Origin: Catellatospora paridis
Lineage (GTDB): Bacteria; Actinomycetota; Actinomycetes; Mycobacteriales; Micromonosporaceae
Length of the DNA stretch: 50,138 nucleotides
Reading direction: 5' to 3'
NCBI RefSeq assembly: GCF_009720365.1
Contig: NZ_ML769323.1
Location: 170,252 to 220,389 of the forward strand
The notes under the pieces are model-generated. The model was not told where the DNA came from. It made no database searches and worked only from the letters and a program-made list of their open reading frames with translations. This document shows, piece after piece, positions 29,632 to 38,126 of this stretch. The position numbers and the translations under genes are program-made. Position 1 is the stretch's first letter, and every line of letters starts with the position of its first letter.

Positions 29632-30635
29632 TGTCGCCCGTAGTCGACGTGCACACCCACGTCGTGCCGATGGGCTGGCCGGAGCTGTCGGGCGAGTGCG
29701 GCGGCGACGGCTGGCCCTGGCTGCGGGTGGACTCCGAGCGCGCCGCGATGATCATGATCGGGGACACCGAGTTCCGGCCGATCGGCGCGCAGTGCTGGGA
29801 CGCGCCGACCCGGCTCGGGGACATGGCCGACGACGGGGTGGACATCCAGGTCGTCTCGCCCACCCCGGTGTTCTTCTCGTACGAACGCCCGGCCGAGCAG
29901 GCCATGAAAGTGGCCCGGATCTTCAACGACCTGGCCCTGCAGGTCTGCGCGGACGGGGGAGACCGGCTGGTGCCGTTCTGCCAGGTGCCGCTGCAGGACC
30001 CGGACCTGGCCTGTGCCGAACTCGACCGCAGCCTGGCCAACGGGCACGTCGGCGTCGAGATCGGCAACCACGTCGGCGACCGCGACCTCGACGACGCCGG
30101 CATCGTCCAGTTCCTGCAGCACTGCGCGCAGGTCGGGGCGCCGGTGTTCGTACACCCGTGGGACATGCCGACCGGGCCGCGCCTCGACCGGTGGATGGCC
30201 CGCTGGCTCACCGGCATGCCCGCCGAGACCCACCTTTCGGTGCTGTCGATGATCCTCGGCGGGGTGTTCGACCAGGTCCCGGAGACGCTGCGGCTGTGCT
30301 TCGCGCACGGCGGCGGCAGCTTCCCGTTCTGGCTGGGCCGGGCCGACAACGCCTGGCACCGGCGCGGCGACGTGGTACGCGGGCAGTCCGCGCTGCCGCC
30401 GAGCGAGTACACGCACCGCTTCTCGGTGGACACCGTGGTGTTCGACCCGGCCGCGCTGCGGCTGCTGGTGGACACGATGGGGGAGGACCGGGTGCTGCTC
30501 GGCAGCGACTACCCGTACCCGCTGGGCGAGCGCCCGGTCGGCGCGGTGGTGCGCAAGTCCGACTTCCTCACCGACGGCCAGCGCGCCAAGCTGCTCGGCG
30601 GCAACGCCCTGACGTTCCTGGGCAGGGCGGCATGA
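29631..30635 (+). CDS. nbaD: 2-amino-3-carboxymuconate-6-semialdehyde decarboxylase (ACMSD)
   Basis: Amidohydrolase-fold zinc decarboxylase of 334 aa. It has the N-terminal HTH metal motif (DVHTHVVP, His8 and His10), VSPTPVFFSY, PFCQVPLQDPDLA, VEIGNHVGDRDLDD, HPWDMP, CFAHGGGSFPF and GSDYPYP (the metal-binding Asp). It commits the pathway to energy-yielding catabolism instead of letting ACMS cyclise to quinolinate for NAD synthesis. Start ATG 29631 shares one base with the nbaC stop (TGATG). Confidence 0.95.
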   Translation: MSPVVDVHTHVVPMGWPELSGECGGDGWPWLRVDSERAAMIMIGDTEFRPIGAQCWDAPTRLGDMADDGVDIQVVSPTPVFFSYERPAEQAMKVARIFNDLALQVCADGGDRLVPFCQVPLQDPDLACAELDRSLANGHVGVEIGNHVGDRDLDDAGIVQFLQHCAQVGAPVFVHPWDMPTGPRLDRWMARWLTGMPAETHLSVLSMILGGVFDQVPETLRLCFAHGGGSFPFWLGRADNAWHRRGDVVRGQSALPPSEYTHRFSVDTVVFDPAALRLLVDTMGEDRVLLGSDYPYPLGERPVGAVVRKSDFLTDGQRAKLLGGNALTFLGRAA

Positions 30636-30657
30636 CCGAGCGCGGCAAGGAGCAGGC

Positions 30658-31398
30658 ATGACCGAGGACCGTTCGGTGCTCACCCGGCAGGCGACCGCGC
30701 CGGATCTCGCCCTGCGCTACGGTCCGCGGCCCGAGCAGGTCGCCGACGCCTGGCGTGGCGACGCCCGCGCCGCGGTCCGGCCGCTGGTCGTGATCGTGCA
30801 CGGCGGATTCTGGCGGCCGGAGTATGACCGTGCCCACACCCGTCCGATGGCCGCCGCCATCCGCGACGCGGGCTGGACGGTGGCGTCGATCGAGTACCGC
30901 CGCGTGCCCGGCGATCCGGACGCCACCGTGCGCGACGTCGCCGAGGCGCTCGCCGTCATGCCGGGTGAGCTGGGCGGACACGACGGACGGGTGATCACGG
31001 TCGGGCACTCGGCCGGCGGGCACCTGGTGCTGTGGGCGGCGATCGCCGCGCCGGCCCCCCAGCAGGTCGGCACGCTGGCCCTGGGGCCGGTGGCGGACCT
31101 CCGGCTGGCCCAGCGACTCGGCCTCGACGGCGGGGCGGTCGTCGATTTCCTGGGCGCGGACGCATCGACCCGCGGGGATCTCGACCCGGTCCGGCTGCCA
31201 GCCCCGACCAGCCCGACGGTGCTGGTCCACGGCGTGCAGGACGCGATCGTGCCGATCACGCTGGCCGAGGCGTACGCCGTAGCGCAGCCGGGCAGCCGGC
31301 TCGTCGCGGTGCCCGGCGCGGCCCACTACGCGGTCATCGACCCGCTGTCGGCGGCCTGGCGCACGGTGCTCGCCGAGCTGTCGCGGCTGGGTGACTGA
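30658..31398 (+). CDS. Alpha/beta hydrolase, probable kynurenine formamidase
   Basis: A 246 aa alpha/beta hydrolase with the oxyanion motif HGGFW (48-52), nucleophile elbow GHSAGG (116-121, Ser118), and a likely acid/base pair in HGVQDAIVP and GAAHYAVID. HGG-W plus GHSAG is the pattern of the eukaryotic-type arylformamidase, not of the metal-dependent bacterial KynB. No other formamidase is in the cluster, so hydrolysis of N-formylkynurenine is the natural role. AAGGAG lies 6 nt before the ATG. It is the last gene of the cluster. Confidence 0.8.
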   Translation: MTEDRSVLTRQATAPDLALRYGPRPEQVADAWRGDARAAVRPLVVIVHGGFWRPEYDRAHTRPMAAAIRDAGWTVASIEYRRVPGDPDATVRDVAEALAVMPGELGGHDGRVITVGHSAGGHLVLWAAIAAPAPQQVGTLALGPVADLRLAQRLGLDGGAVVDFLGADASTRGDLDPVRLPAPTSPTVLVHGVQDAIVPITLAEAYAVAQPGSRLVAVPGAAHYAVIDPLSAAWRTVLAELSRLGD

Positions 31399-31487
31399 GA
31401 CGGCACGCGACCACCCCTGAGCAGGTGGCCGCGTCCTCTCCGCTAGCGTTGAGACGTTAATCAGGACTCGAGCCGGGGGGCTTCACG

Positions 31488-31775
31488 GTGTCCACGCCAG
31501 ATCTATCTGATCTACTGATCTACGCAGGCATCCCGCTCGCGGTGATCGGGATCATCTTTGCACTGGTCTATGCGGCCGGTGGCCGCAACGCCAAGCGGTA
31601 CCGGCCCGGTCGGCCGTACGATTTCGCGCCGGTGTGGTTCCTCGCCCGGCCCGAATCGGACGGCCCGGAGGCGCAGCACGCGGCGCTCGATGCGGCCGCG
31701 CGCGCGGAGCTGACCGCGGCCGGCGACATCACGCCGGTCGTGGACGTGACAGGGGGCGCAAGTGACCGCTGGTGA
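31488..31775 (+). CDS. Small single-helix membrane protein
   Basis: A 95 aa protein with one N-terminal helix (about 9-30, LLIYAGIPLAVIGIIFALVYAA), a basic stretch (RNAKRYRPGRPY) and a soluble acidic tail. No known domain is recognised. It overlaps the DUF5130 gene by 14 nt, which suggests that the two are produced together, perhaps with this protein at the membrane. The GTG has a G-rich ribosome site, and a TAGCGT hexamer at 31444-31449 may be the -10 of a promoter for the pair. Confidence 0.75.
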   Translation: MSTPDLSDLLIYAGIPLAVIGIIFALVYAAGGRNAKRYRPGRPYDFAPVWFLARPESDGPEAQHAALDAAARAELTAAGDITPVVDVTGGASDRW

Positions 31776-32169
31776 CCACTACGCCGTGTCCAGCACGGCG
31801 GTGCTCGACGGGCCGTTCACGACCCGTCAGCTGCTGCGGCTCGACGACGCGCTGCGCAAGGCCGACGAGAACAGCGGCCTGACCTTCAGCGTCTACGTCG
31901 GCGAGGTCGGCGAGCCGGTGCGCGAGGGCGCCGAGCTGCTGCACGCCCGGCTGGCCAACCCGGCGCAGTCGGTGCTCATCGCCGTCGCCCCGGGCCAGCG
32001 CCAGCTGGAGATCGTGACCGGGTCACAGGCCCGCAAGCGCCTGTCGGACCGCGACTGCAAGCTGGCCGCGCTGTCCATGGCGGCCTCGTTCGGCGGGGGC
32101 GACCTGGCCGGCGGCCTCGTCAGCGGCCTCGCCCAGCTCACCGGCCTGGCCGGCAAGCACTCCCTGTGA
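31762..32169 (+). CDS. DUF5130 family protein
   Basis: A 135 aa soluble protein resembling the TPM-like domain of unknown function DUF5130 (Rv2468c type). It has a LTFSVYVGEVGEP strand, SVLIAVAPGQRQLEIVTG, and RLSDRDCKLAALSMAASF with a conserved-looking DRDC. The Gly-rich end holds LAGGLVSGLAQL. In M. tuberculosis the orthologue also neighbours pepN and the HNH gene. AGGGGG precedes the GTG. Function unknown. Confidence 0.8.
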   Translation: MTAGDHYAVSSTAVLDGPFTTRQLLRLDDALRKADENSGLTFSVYVGEVGEPVREGAELLHARLANPAQSVLIAVAPGQRQLEIVTGSQARKRLSDRDCKLAALSMAASFGGGDLAGGLVSGLAQLTGLAGKHSL

Positions 32170-32188
32170 CCTGACGGCCGGATACGCG

Positions 32189-32217
32189 AAGGGCCGGACG
32201 CATCGCGTCCGGCCCTT
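32189..32217. terminator. Bidirectional terminator between DUF5130 gene and pepN
   Basis: Arms 32189-32201 and 32205-32217 pair perfectly over 13 bp with a 3 nt loop. It sits between convergent genes, 20 nt from each stop, and begins AAGGG/ends CCCTT, so it has short A and T flanks on either strand. Confidence 0.8.
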
Positions 32218-32235
32218 GCGCATACCTGCTCAGGA

Positions 32236-34785
32236 CTAGGCGGCGTCCTTGGCGCGGGCCTTGAGGGCGCGCACCACCCGGTCGTTGCCCTCGGCCATGA
32301 GGCGGCGCAGCGGGGCCGGGTGGCCCTCCTCCGCCAGCCAGGCCTCGGCCGCCGACACGGTCTGCGGCGACACGTCGAGCACCGGGTAGGCCAGCACCAC
32401 GAACTCCTGGGCCGGCTCGCTGTCGCGGGCCGCCCACACGCCCGCCACGTCGGCGAAGAAGCGCGGCGTGTACGGCGCGGTCAGCTCCGCCTGGGCGGGG
32501 TGCTGGAAGCCCTGGATCAGCGCCCGGTTGCGCCAGTTGGGCAGCGCCGTCGGGCCGGTCAGCTCGGCCCACACCGCGGCCTTGTTGTCCGGCGTCGGGA
32601 TCAGCGCGTACGCGAGAGCGGCGCCGATGTCGCCGGACGCGGTGCGGTCGGCGTCGTGCTCGGCCTGGATGACCGCCGGGTCGACGCCGCCGTTGGCGAC
32701 CAGGCACTGCACCAGCTGCCAGCGCAGCTCACCGGCGATGGTGATGCCCTGCGGCACCCCGGTGCCGGTCAGCCAGCCCTGCAGCGTGGCCAGGTCGGCG
32801 CTGCCGCGGGCGGCGCTGATGAAGGCACGCGTCCAGGCGAGCTGGAAGCCGCTGCCGGGCTCGGCGACGGCCAGCGCGGCCTTGGCGGTGTCGGCCAGCT
32901 TCGCCCAGCCCGCCGGCGCCCAGGCCGGGTCGGCGTACTGGGTGAGCACCAGCTGGACCTGGCGCAGCGTGGGGGTGACCAGGTTGATGTCGCGCTCACC
33001 GGGCAGCGCGTTGGTGACCAGGGCGACGTAGTCGCGGGCGGGCAGCTCCGCGTCGCGGACCATGTCCCACGCGGCGGCCCAGCACAGCGCGCGGGCCAGC
33101 GAGGAGTCGAAGCCGCTCAGGTTGGCGACCACGGTCGCCAGCGAGCGCTCGTCCAGGCGCAGCTTGGTGTAGGTGAGGTCGTCGTCATTGAGCAGCAGCA
33201 CGTCGGCGGCCTTCTTGCCGGCCAGCTCCGCGAGCACCGTCTCCGCGCCCGCGACGTCGGTCTCGATGCGCTCGCGGCGCACCAGGCTGCCGTCGACGAG
33301 GTCGTACAGGCCGACGGCGAGGTGGTGCGGGCGCAGCGTCGGGTGGCTCTCCGGCGCGGTCTGCAGCACCGTCACCTGCCGGTAGGTGCCGTCCTTGGCG
33401 ATCTCCACGAGCGGGCGCAGCGTGTTGACCTGAGCGGTCTCCAGCCAGGCCTTGGCGAACCCGCGCAGCTCGCGGCCGGAGGCCGCCTCCAGCGCCGCGA
33501 GCAGGTCGCCGAAGGTGGCGTTGCCCCAGGCGTGCTGCTTGAAGTAGGAGCGCAGGCCGGTGACGAACGCGTCGATGCCGACGTACGCCACGAGCTGCTT
33601 GATCACGCTGGCGCCCTTGGCGTACGTGATGCCGTCGAAGTTGACCTCGACCGCGTCCACGTCGGGCATCTCGCAGTAGACCGGGTGCGTGCTGGACAGC
33701 TGGTCCTGGCCGTAGCCCCAGTTCTTGCGCACCGACAGGAACGTGGTCCAGGCGTCGGAGAAGCGGGTCGCCTCGGCGTTGCACCAGTGCGAGGCCCACT
33801 CGGCGAACGACTCGTTCAGCCACAGGTCGTCCCACCAGCGCATGGTGACCAGGTCGCCGAACCACATGTGGGCCAGCTCGTGCAGGATCGTGTTGGCGCG
33901 CTGCTCGCGCTCGTAGTCGGTGACCTCGCTGCGGAAGACGTAGGAGGCGTCGGCGTGGGTGACGCAGCCGAAGTTCTCCATCGCGCCCGCGTTGAACTCG
34001 GGCACCCACAGCTGGTCGTACTTGGGCAGCGGGTAGCGCACGCCGAACTTGGCCTGGAAGAAGTCGAAGCCCTGCTTGGTGATCTCGAACAGCTCGTCGG
34101 CCTCGAGGTGCTCGGCCATCGACGCGCGGCAGAACACGCCCAGGTCGACGCCGTCGTGCGTGGTCCGCACCTCGTGGTACGGCCCGGCGCACAGCGCGGT
34201 GATGTAGGTCGACATCCGGGCCGACTGCTCGAAGTGGACGGTCTTGCCGAAGCCCTCGGTGGTGACCGACGCGACCGGCGCGTTGGAGACGACCTTCCAG
34301 TGCTTGGGCACCACGGCGTGCCAGGTGTAGACCGACTTCAGGTCGGGCTGGTCGAAGCAGGCGAAGACCTTCTGGGCGTCCGCGGTCTCGAACTGGCTGT
34401 AGAGGTAGACCTCTTTGTCCGCGGGGTCGACCGCGCGGTGCAGGCCCTGACCCTGCTGCGAGAACGGGAAGTCCGCCTCGACCACGAGCGTGTTCTGCTC
34501 GGCCAGCTGCGGCAGCACCAGTCCGGTCTCGGCCGTCCAGGCGCTGGTGTCCAGCGCCACGCCGTTCAGCTCGGCCCGACCGATCTTGCTGGCGGCGACC
34601 TCGATGAAGGTGCCCGCGCCGGGCGTCGCGGCGGTGAACTTCACCGTCGTCACGCTGCGGAAGGTGCCGTCGCCGGGGTTGCCGGCCCCGTCGGTGAGGT
34701 CCAGCGAGACGTCGTACGAGTTGACGTCCAGCAGCCGGGCCCTGTCGGCGGCCTCGGCCTGGGAGAGATTGCGCGTACCGGTCAC
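32236..34785 (-). CDS. pepN: Aminopeptidase N
   Basis: M1 zinc metallopeptidase of 849 aa that removes N-terminal residues from peptides in the cytoplasm. GAMENFG exopeptidase motif is at 267-273, and the zinc site HELAH (302-306) with downstream Glu325 in NESFAEW is intact. A C-terminal ERAP1-like helical domain fills residues from about 450. It runs opposite to its neighbours, as in mycobacteria. In this window it is one of several proteostasis genes, with clpXP and tig. Confidence 0.96.
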   Translation of the reverse strand: MTGTRNLSQAEAADRARLLDVNSYDVSLDLTDGAGNPGDGTFRSVTTVKFTAATPGAGTFIEVAASKIGRAELNGVALDTSAWTAETGLVLPQLAEQNTLVVEADFPFSQQGQGLHRAVDPADKEVYLYSQFETADAQKVFACFDQPDLKSVYTWHAVVPKHWKVVSNAPVASVTTEGFGKTVHFEQSARMSTYITALCAGPYHEVRTTHDGVDLGVFCRASMAEHLEADELFEITKQGFDFFQAKFGVRYPLPKYDQLWVPEFNAGAMENFGCVTHADASYVFRSEVTDYEREQRANTILHELAHMWFGDLVTMRWWDDLWLNESFAEWASHWCNAEATRFSDAWTTFLSVRKNWGYGQDQLSSTHPVYCEMPDVDAVEVNFDGITYAKGASVIKQLVAYVGIDAFVTGLRSYFKQHAWGNATFGDLLAALEAASGRELRGFAKAWLETAQVNTLRPLVEIAKDGTYRQVTVLQTAPESHPTLRPHHLAVGLYDLVDGSLVRRERIETDVAGAETVLAELAGKKAADVLLLNDDDLTYTKLRLDERSLATVVANLSGFDSSLARALCWAAAWDMVRDAELPARDYVALVTNALPGERDINLVTPTLRQVQLVLTQYADPAWAPAGWAKLADTAKAALAVAEPGSGFQLAWTRAFISAARGSADLATLQGWLTGTGVPQGITIAGELRWQLVQCLVANGGVDPAVIQAEHDADRTASGDIGAALAYALIPTPDNKAAVWAELTGPTALPNWRNRALIQGFQHPAQAELTAPYTPRFFADVAGVWAARDSEPAQEFVVLAYPVLDVSPQTVSAAEAWLAEEGHPAPLRRLMAEGNDRVVRALKARAKDAA

Positions 34786-34949
34786 GGCGTGTTAACTCCT
34801 GTCGGCTGCGGTCGTGAGCAGCATGTAGGGCAGTGTCGCTGCCCAGAGCAGTCTTTCATCACGTCCCGGGTGAGGGCGCGAAGTAACTGTTTCACATTGT
34901 GTCCCAGGGGCGTGGCTAAGGTCACGCGCCGGAGTGAAACCGCCGCGTC

Positions 34950-35597
34950 ATGATTCACCACATGACCCCTGTTAGTGAAACTCCCTCCTCGGTTGGCATG
35001 TGGTTCGACCCGCTCTGCCCCTGGGCCTGGATGACCTCGCGCTGGCTGCTGGAGGTCGAGAAGGTCCGCCCGGTGACGGTGGACTTCCATGTGATGAGCC
35101 TGTCCGTGCTCAACCAGGGCCGCGACCTGCCCGAGCAGTACCAGGAACTGATGGCGAAGGGCTGGGGCCCGGTGCGGGTGTGCATCGCCGCCGCCCGCAA
35201 GTACGGCGACCACGTGCTGCGCGACCTCTACACCGCGCTGGGCACCCGCATCCACCTGGGCAAGCAGGAGCTTGGCCCGGAGCTGTACGCGGCCGCCCTC
35301 ACCGACGCCGGGCTCGACCCCGCGCTGGCCGCGGCCGCCGCCGAGACCGTGCACGACGACCTGCTGGTGGAGAGCCACAACGCGGGCATGAAGCCGGTTG
35401 GCACCGACGTGGGCACCCCGGTGATCCACGCGCCCGGCCCGGACGGGGAGCGCATCGCGTTCTTCGGCCCCGTGGTGACGCCCGCGCCCAAGGGCGAGGC
35501 CGCCGGACGGCTCTGGGACGGCGTGCTGCTGGTGGCCGGGACCCCCGGCTTCTACGAGCTCAAGCGCAGCCGCGACCTCGGTCCGATCTTCGACTGA
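34950..35597 (+). CDS. DsbA-family protein, mycothiol-dependent nitroreductase Rv2466c-like
   Basis: A 215 aa thioredoxin-fold protein with a helical insertion. The active-site stretch is MWFDPLCPWAWMTSRW, so Cys23 is the only Cys of the expected CxxC and the second position is Ala. The rest (TDVGTPVIH with cis-Pro, FFGPVVTPAPKGE) matches the Rv2466c group of mycothiol-dependent reductases. It should act with mycothiol rather than through a dithiol mechanism. Two ATG starts, 34950 and 34962, are possible and neither has a strong ribosome site. Its neighbours, pepN and rpiB, are also neighbours in M. tuberculosis. Confidence 0.85.
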   Translation: MIHHMTPVSETPSSVGMWFDPLCPWAWMTSRWLLEVEKVRPVTVDFHVMSLSVLNQGRDLPEQYQELMAKGWGPVRVCIAAARKYGDHVLRDLYTALGTRIHLGKQELGPELYAAALTDAGLDPALAAAAAETVHDDLLVESHNAGMKPVGTDVGTPVIHAPGPDGERIAFFGPVVTPAPKGEAAGRLWDGVLLVAGTPGFYELKRSRDLGPIFD

Positions 35598-35645
35598 ACC
35601 CGGCCGACCGGCCGACCACGCAGGGCTGTCCTTTCCGCCCGCCCG

Positions 35646-35686
35646 CTCGTTGGTGAGATGGACCACTTCACCGTTTCACCGACGAG
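35646..35686 (+). other. Inverted repeat upstream of the 68 aa gene
   Basis: Arms 35646-35656 and 35676-35686 pair at 10 of 11 positions. The repeat ends just before the GGGAG ribosome site of the small gene at 35701. It may be a terminator of the preceding gene or a 5' leader structure. Confidence 0.45.
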
Positions 35687-35700
35687 TCGGGAGAACAGAC

Positions 35701-35907
35701 ATGGCGGACGTCGCCGCGGACCCCTGGCGCCTGGACGCACCGGCCCAGGCCGTCGCGGACAGCCTGGGCGCCTCGTACCTCAGCGTCGAGGAGAGCAGGT
35801 GGGCGACCTGGCAGCCGAATCTGCCCGCCGAGATCGCCGCGTTCCTCGCCGAGCCGGTCCTGGTCGGTGCGTCGCCCGCCGGCTTCCTGGTCAGCCCGCG
35901 CCGCTGA
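35701..35907 (+). CDS. Small hypothetical protein (68 aa)
   Basis: A short reading frame with a good GGGAGA ribosome site about 6 nt before ATG 35701. The product is soluble and Ala/Pro-rich, with Trp residues at about 9, 34 and 37 and no recognisable domain. Codon third positions are GC-rich as in real genes, but a second overlapping frame is open as well, so coding status is likely but unproven. Confidence 0.5.
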   Translation: MADVAADPWRLDAPAQAVADSLGASYLSVEESRWATWQPNLPAEIAAFLAEPVLVGASPAGFLVSPRR

Positions 35908-36039
35908 GCGCGACCCTTTGACGACCGCCCGCACGGCCCGGCGCCGTGCGGGCGTCGCGCTGTCCGGACTCCCGGTGCCGGCCACGCCACGCCGCCCGCC
36001 GCCGCGCGGGGCCACACCGTCCCAGCCGGTGGACGGCGG

Positions 36040-36045
36040 TAGCGT
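36040..36045 (+). promoter_or_regulatory. -10 element of a probable leaderless promoter (DUF1015 gene)
   Basis: TAGCGT lies 8 nt before the GTG at 36054 and there is no Shine-Dalgarno, so transcription probably starts at or next to the start codon. Confidence 0.45.
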
Positions 36046-36053
36046 GAGCAGCC

Positions 36054-37247
36054 GTGACAGTCGTACACCCGATCCACACGGCCTGGCTCACCACGGGAGC
36101 CACCGGCGCGCAGAACTACGACGAGTTCGCCGACGACGCCGAGATCACCGAGATCATCACCGCCAACCCGCGTAGCGCGCTCGCCGTCGAGATGCCGCAC
36201 CGGGCGCCGGACAGCCTGGGCAAGTCCTTCGCGGACGCGCTGCCCGACGCGGTGGCGCGGCTGGCGCAGGCCAAGGACGCCGGGGCCTATGCCGCCGCGC
36301 AGGACGTGGTCGTGCTCTACGCGATCACCGCCCCGGACGGCTCGGCCGCGTACGGGCTCTGGTGCATGGTCGACACCGACCAGATCTCGACCAGCGCCGA
36401 CGAGCCGGGCCTGGTCATCCGCAACGAGGACGTCTTCCTGGAGAAGGTGCGCGAGCGGGTGGCGCTCGCCCAGGCGCTGGGCCACCTGCTGTCGCCGGTG
36501 CTGCTGCTGCAGACCGGCCGCGGCGCGGAGCTGCACGCGGCGCTGGCCGAGGCGGTCGCCCACGCGGGCGAGCCGGCCGCGACCGACGTGGACCCGTCGG
36601 GGCGTACCCACGCGATCTGGCCGCTGCCCCCGGGCCCGCAGGCGGACGCGCTGCGCGCCCTGGCCGGCGGCGGCGACCTGGTCGTCGCCGACGGAAACCA
36701 CCGCAGCCTGGCCGCCCAGACCGGCGGCTTCGCGCGCTTCCTGGCCGTGGTGACCACGCCGGACTCGGTGGCGATCCAGCCCTACAACCGCCTGGTGCAC
36801 AAGCTCGACATCACCGTCGAGGAGCTGCTGACCCGGCTGGAGAAGGCCGGCGCGCAGGTCGGCGAGGGCACCCCGACGGTGCCGGCCGCCGGCGGTGTCG
36901 TGCACCTGTACGCGGCCGGCCGGTCCTACGCGGTGACCCTGCCGCGCGACGCCGCCGGCACCGTGGTGGACAACCTCGACCACGCCCTGGTGGAGCGGGT
37001 GCTGTTCGGTGAGGCGCTGGACACCGAGCCCGGCGACAAGCGGATCACCTACGTCGGCGGCGACTACCCGGCCTCCTGGCTGGCCGGTGAGGTCGACGCC
37101 GGCCGGGCCGCGCTCGCGGTGCTCATCGCGCCGGTGACCGTGGACGACTTCGTCAAGGTGAACCTCGCCCGCCAGAAGATGCCGCGCAAGAGCACCTGGT
37201 TCACCCCCAAGGCCCGCGCCGGCCTGGTCGTCGCCCAGCTTCCGTGA
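36054..37247 (+). CDS. DUF1015 family protein
   Basis: A 397 aa soluble protein of the DUF1015 family, some members of which are ADP-dependent or ATP-dependent kinases of the SerK type. The conserved ADGNHRSLAAQ segment (about 213-223) corresponds to the family's DGHHR-like core; an IQPYNRLVH motif (about 238-246) follows. Substrate here is not known. GTG is the start codon, with no ribosome site but a TAGCGT -10 element close by. It is followed by rpiB 62 nt downstream. Confidence 0.83.
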   Translation: MTVVHPIHTAWLTTGATGAQNYDEFADDAEITEIITANPRSALAVEMPHRAPDSLGKSFADALPDAVARLAQAKDAGAYAAAQDVVVLYAITAPDGSAAYGLWCMVDTDQISTSADEPGLVIRNEDVFLEKVRERVALAQALGHLLSPVLLLQTGRGAELHAALAEAVAHAGEPAATDVDPSGRTHAIWPLPPGPQADALRALAGGGDLVVADGNHRSLAAQTGGFARFLAVVTTPDSVAIQPYNRLVHKLDITVEELLTRLEKAGAQVGEGTPTVPAAGGVVHLYAAGRSYAVTLPRDAAGTVVDNLDHALVERVLFGEALDTEPGDKRITYVGGDYPASWLAGEVDAGRAALAVLIAPVTVDDFVKVNLARQKMPRKSTWFTPKARAGLVVAQLP

Positions 37248-37309
37248 CACACCCGGCCGGGTGCCCGGGTCGCGCAAGCGTCCGGGCGCCCGGCTGGCAG
37301 ACTTTGACC

Positions 37310-37780
37310 ATGCGCGTTTATCTTGCGGCGGACCACGCCGGTTTCGAACTGAAGGCCCACCTGGTCAGCGAGCTGCAGGCCAAGGGATACGACGTGGTCG
37401 ACGTCGGCGCGCACGCCTATGACGCCGAGGACGACTACCCCACGTTCTGCCTGCACGCCGGGCACCGGGTGGTCGCGGATCCGGGCAGCCTGGGCGTGGT
37501 GATCGGCGGTTCCGGCAACGGCGAGCAGATCGCCGCCAACAAGATCGCGGGCGTACGCGCCGCGCTGGCCTGGAACATCGACACGGCCACCCTGTCCCGG
37601 CAGCACAACGACGCCAACGTCGTCGGCATCGGCGCCCGCCAGCACTCGCTGGAGGAGGCGACCGCGATCGTGGAGGCGTTCCTCAGCACCCCGTTCTCGC
37701 AGGCCGAGCGGCACGCGCGGCGCATCGATGAGGTCGCCGTCTACGAGAAGACCGGCGAGCTGCCGCCCCTGCCGAACTGA
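37310..37780 (+). CDS. rpiB: Ribose-5-phosphate isomerase B
   Basis: A 156 aa enzyme interconverting ribose-5-phosphate and ribulose-5-phosphate. It begins MRVYLAADHAGFELK and has GGSGNGEQIAANK (66-78). The catalytic Cys of E. coli RpiB is absent; Glu72 in GNGEQ corresponds to the Glu75 catalytic base of the M. tuberculosis enzyme. RQHNDANVVGIGAR carries the substrate-binding His and Asn. I chose ATG 37310; a longer frame from 37244 lacks family similarity. CAGACT six nt before the ATG may be the -10 of a leaderless transcript. Confidence 0.95.
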   Translation: MRVYLAADHAGFELKAHLVSELQAKGYDVVDVGAHAYDAEDDYPTFCLHAGHRVVADPGSLGVVIGGSGNGEQIAANKIAGVRAALAWNIDTATLSRQHNDANVVGIGARQHSLEEATAIVEAFLSTPFSQAERHARRIDEVAVYEKTGELPPLPN

Positions 37781-37816
37781 CGGATCTCCGACTGTTCTCG
37801 GCTGATTCCGGCGGCG

Positions 37817-38047
37817 TCAGCGCAGCGGATCCCGCGGCACCCAACCACGGCGGACGATCTCCAGCTCGGCCTCGGCGCGGGCCAGGTCTTCGGCCGTGGG
37901 CCGGGCGGCGTCGCGCGCCCGCAGCGCCGCGGACAGGCTGATCTGCGACGCCCCGGGCCCGATCAGGCCCCGCAGGCCACGCTCGAGGTCGTGGTCGTCA
38001 TCGTCGTCGGAGCGGCCACGATGCCTACGACGCTCGTATTCCTGCAT
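37817..38047 (-). CDS. Small hypothetical protein (76 aa), charged
   Basis: Short protein with an Arg-rich N terminus, an acidic run (DDDDDHD), a Gly-rich turn and a C-terminal helix (TAEDLARAEAELEIVRRGWVP). It is probably soluble and partly disordered. A coding role is supported by its place in the gap between two genes and by frame composition, but no domain is recognised and the start is uncertain. Confidence 0.6.
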   Translation of the reverse strand: MQEYERRRHRGRSDDDDDHDLERGLRGLIGPGASQISLSAALRARDAARPTAEDLARAEAELEIVRRGWVPRDPLR

Positions 38048-38113
38048 CCCGCCAGGCTAGTCGGTCGGCCCGGGCGGCCGCGATACTCGACTGGCGGTGT
38101 CGTGCGCGGCGGC

Positions 38114-38119
38114 TAGCAT
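38114..38119 (+). promoter_or_regulatory. -10 element of a probable leaderless promoter
   Basis: TAGCAT lies 7 nt before the GTG at 38127 and no ribosome site is present, which fits leaderless initiation. Confidence 0.5.
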
Positions 38120-38126
38120 GTGCGGC

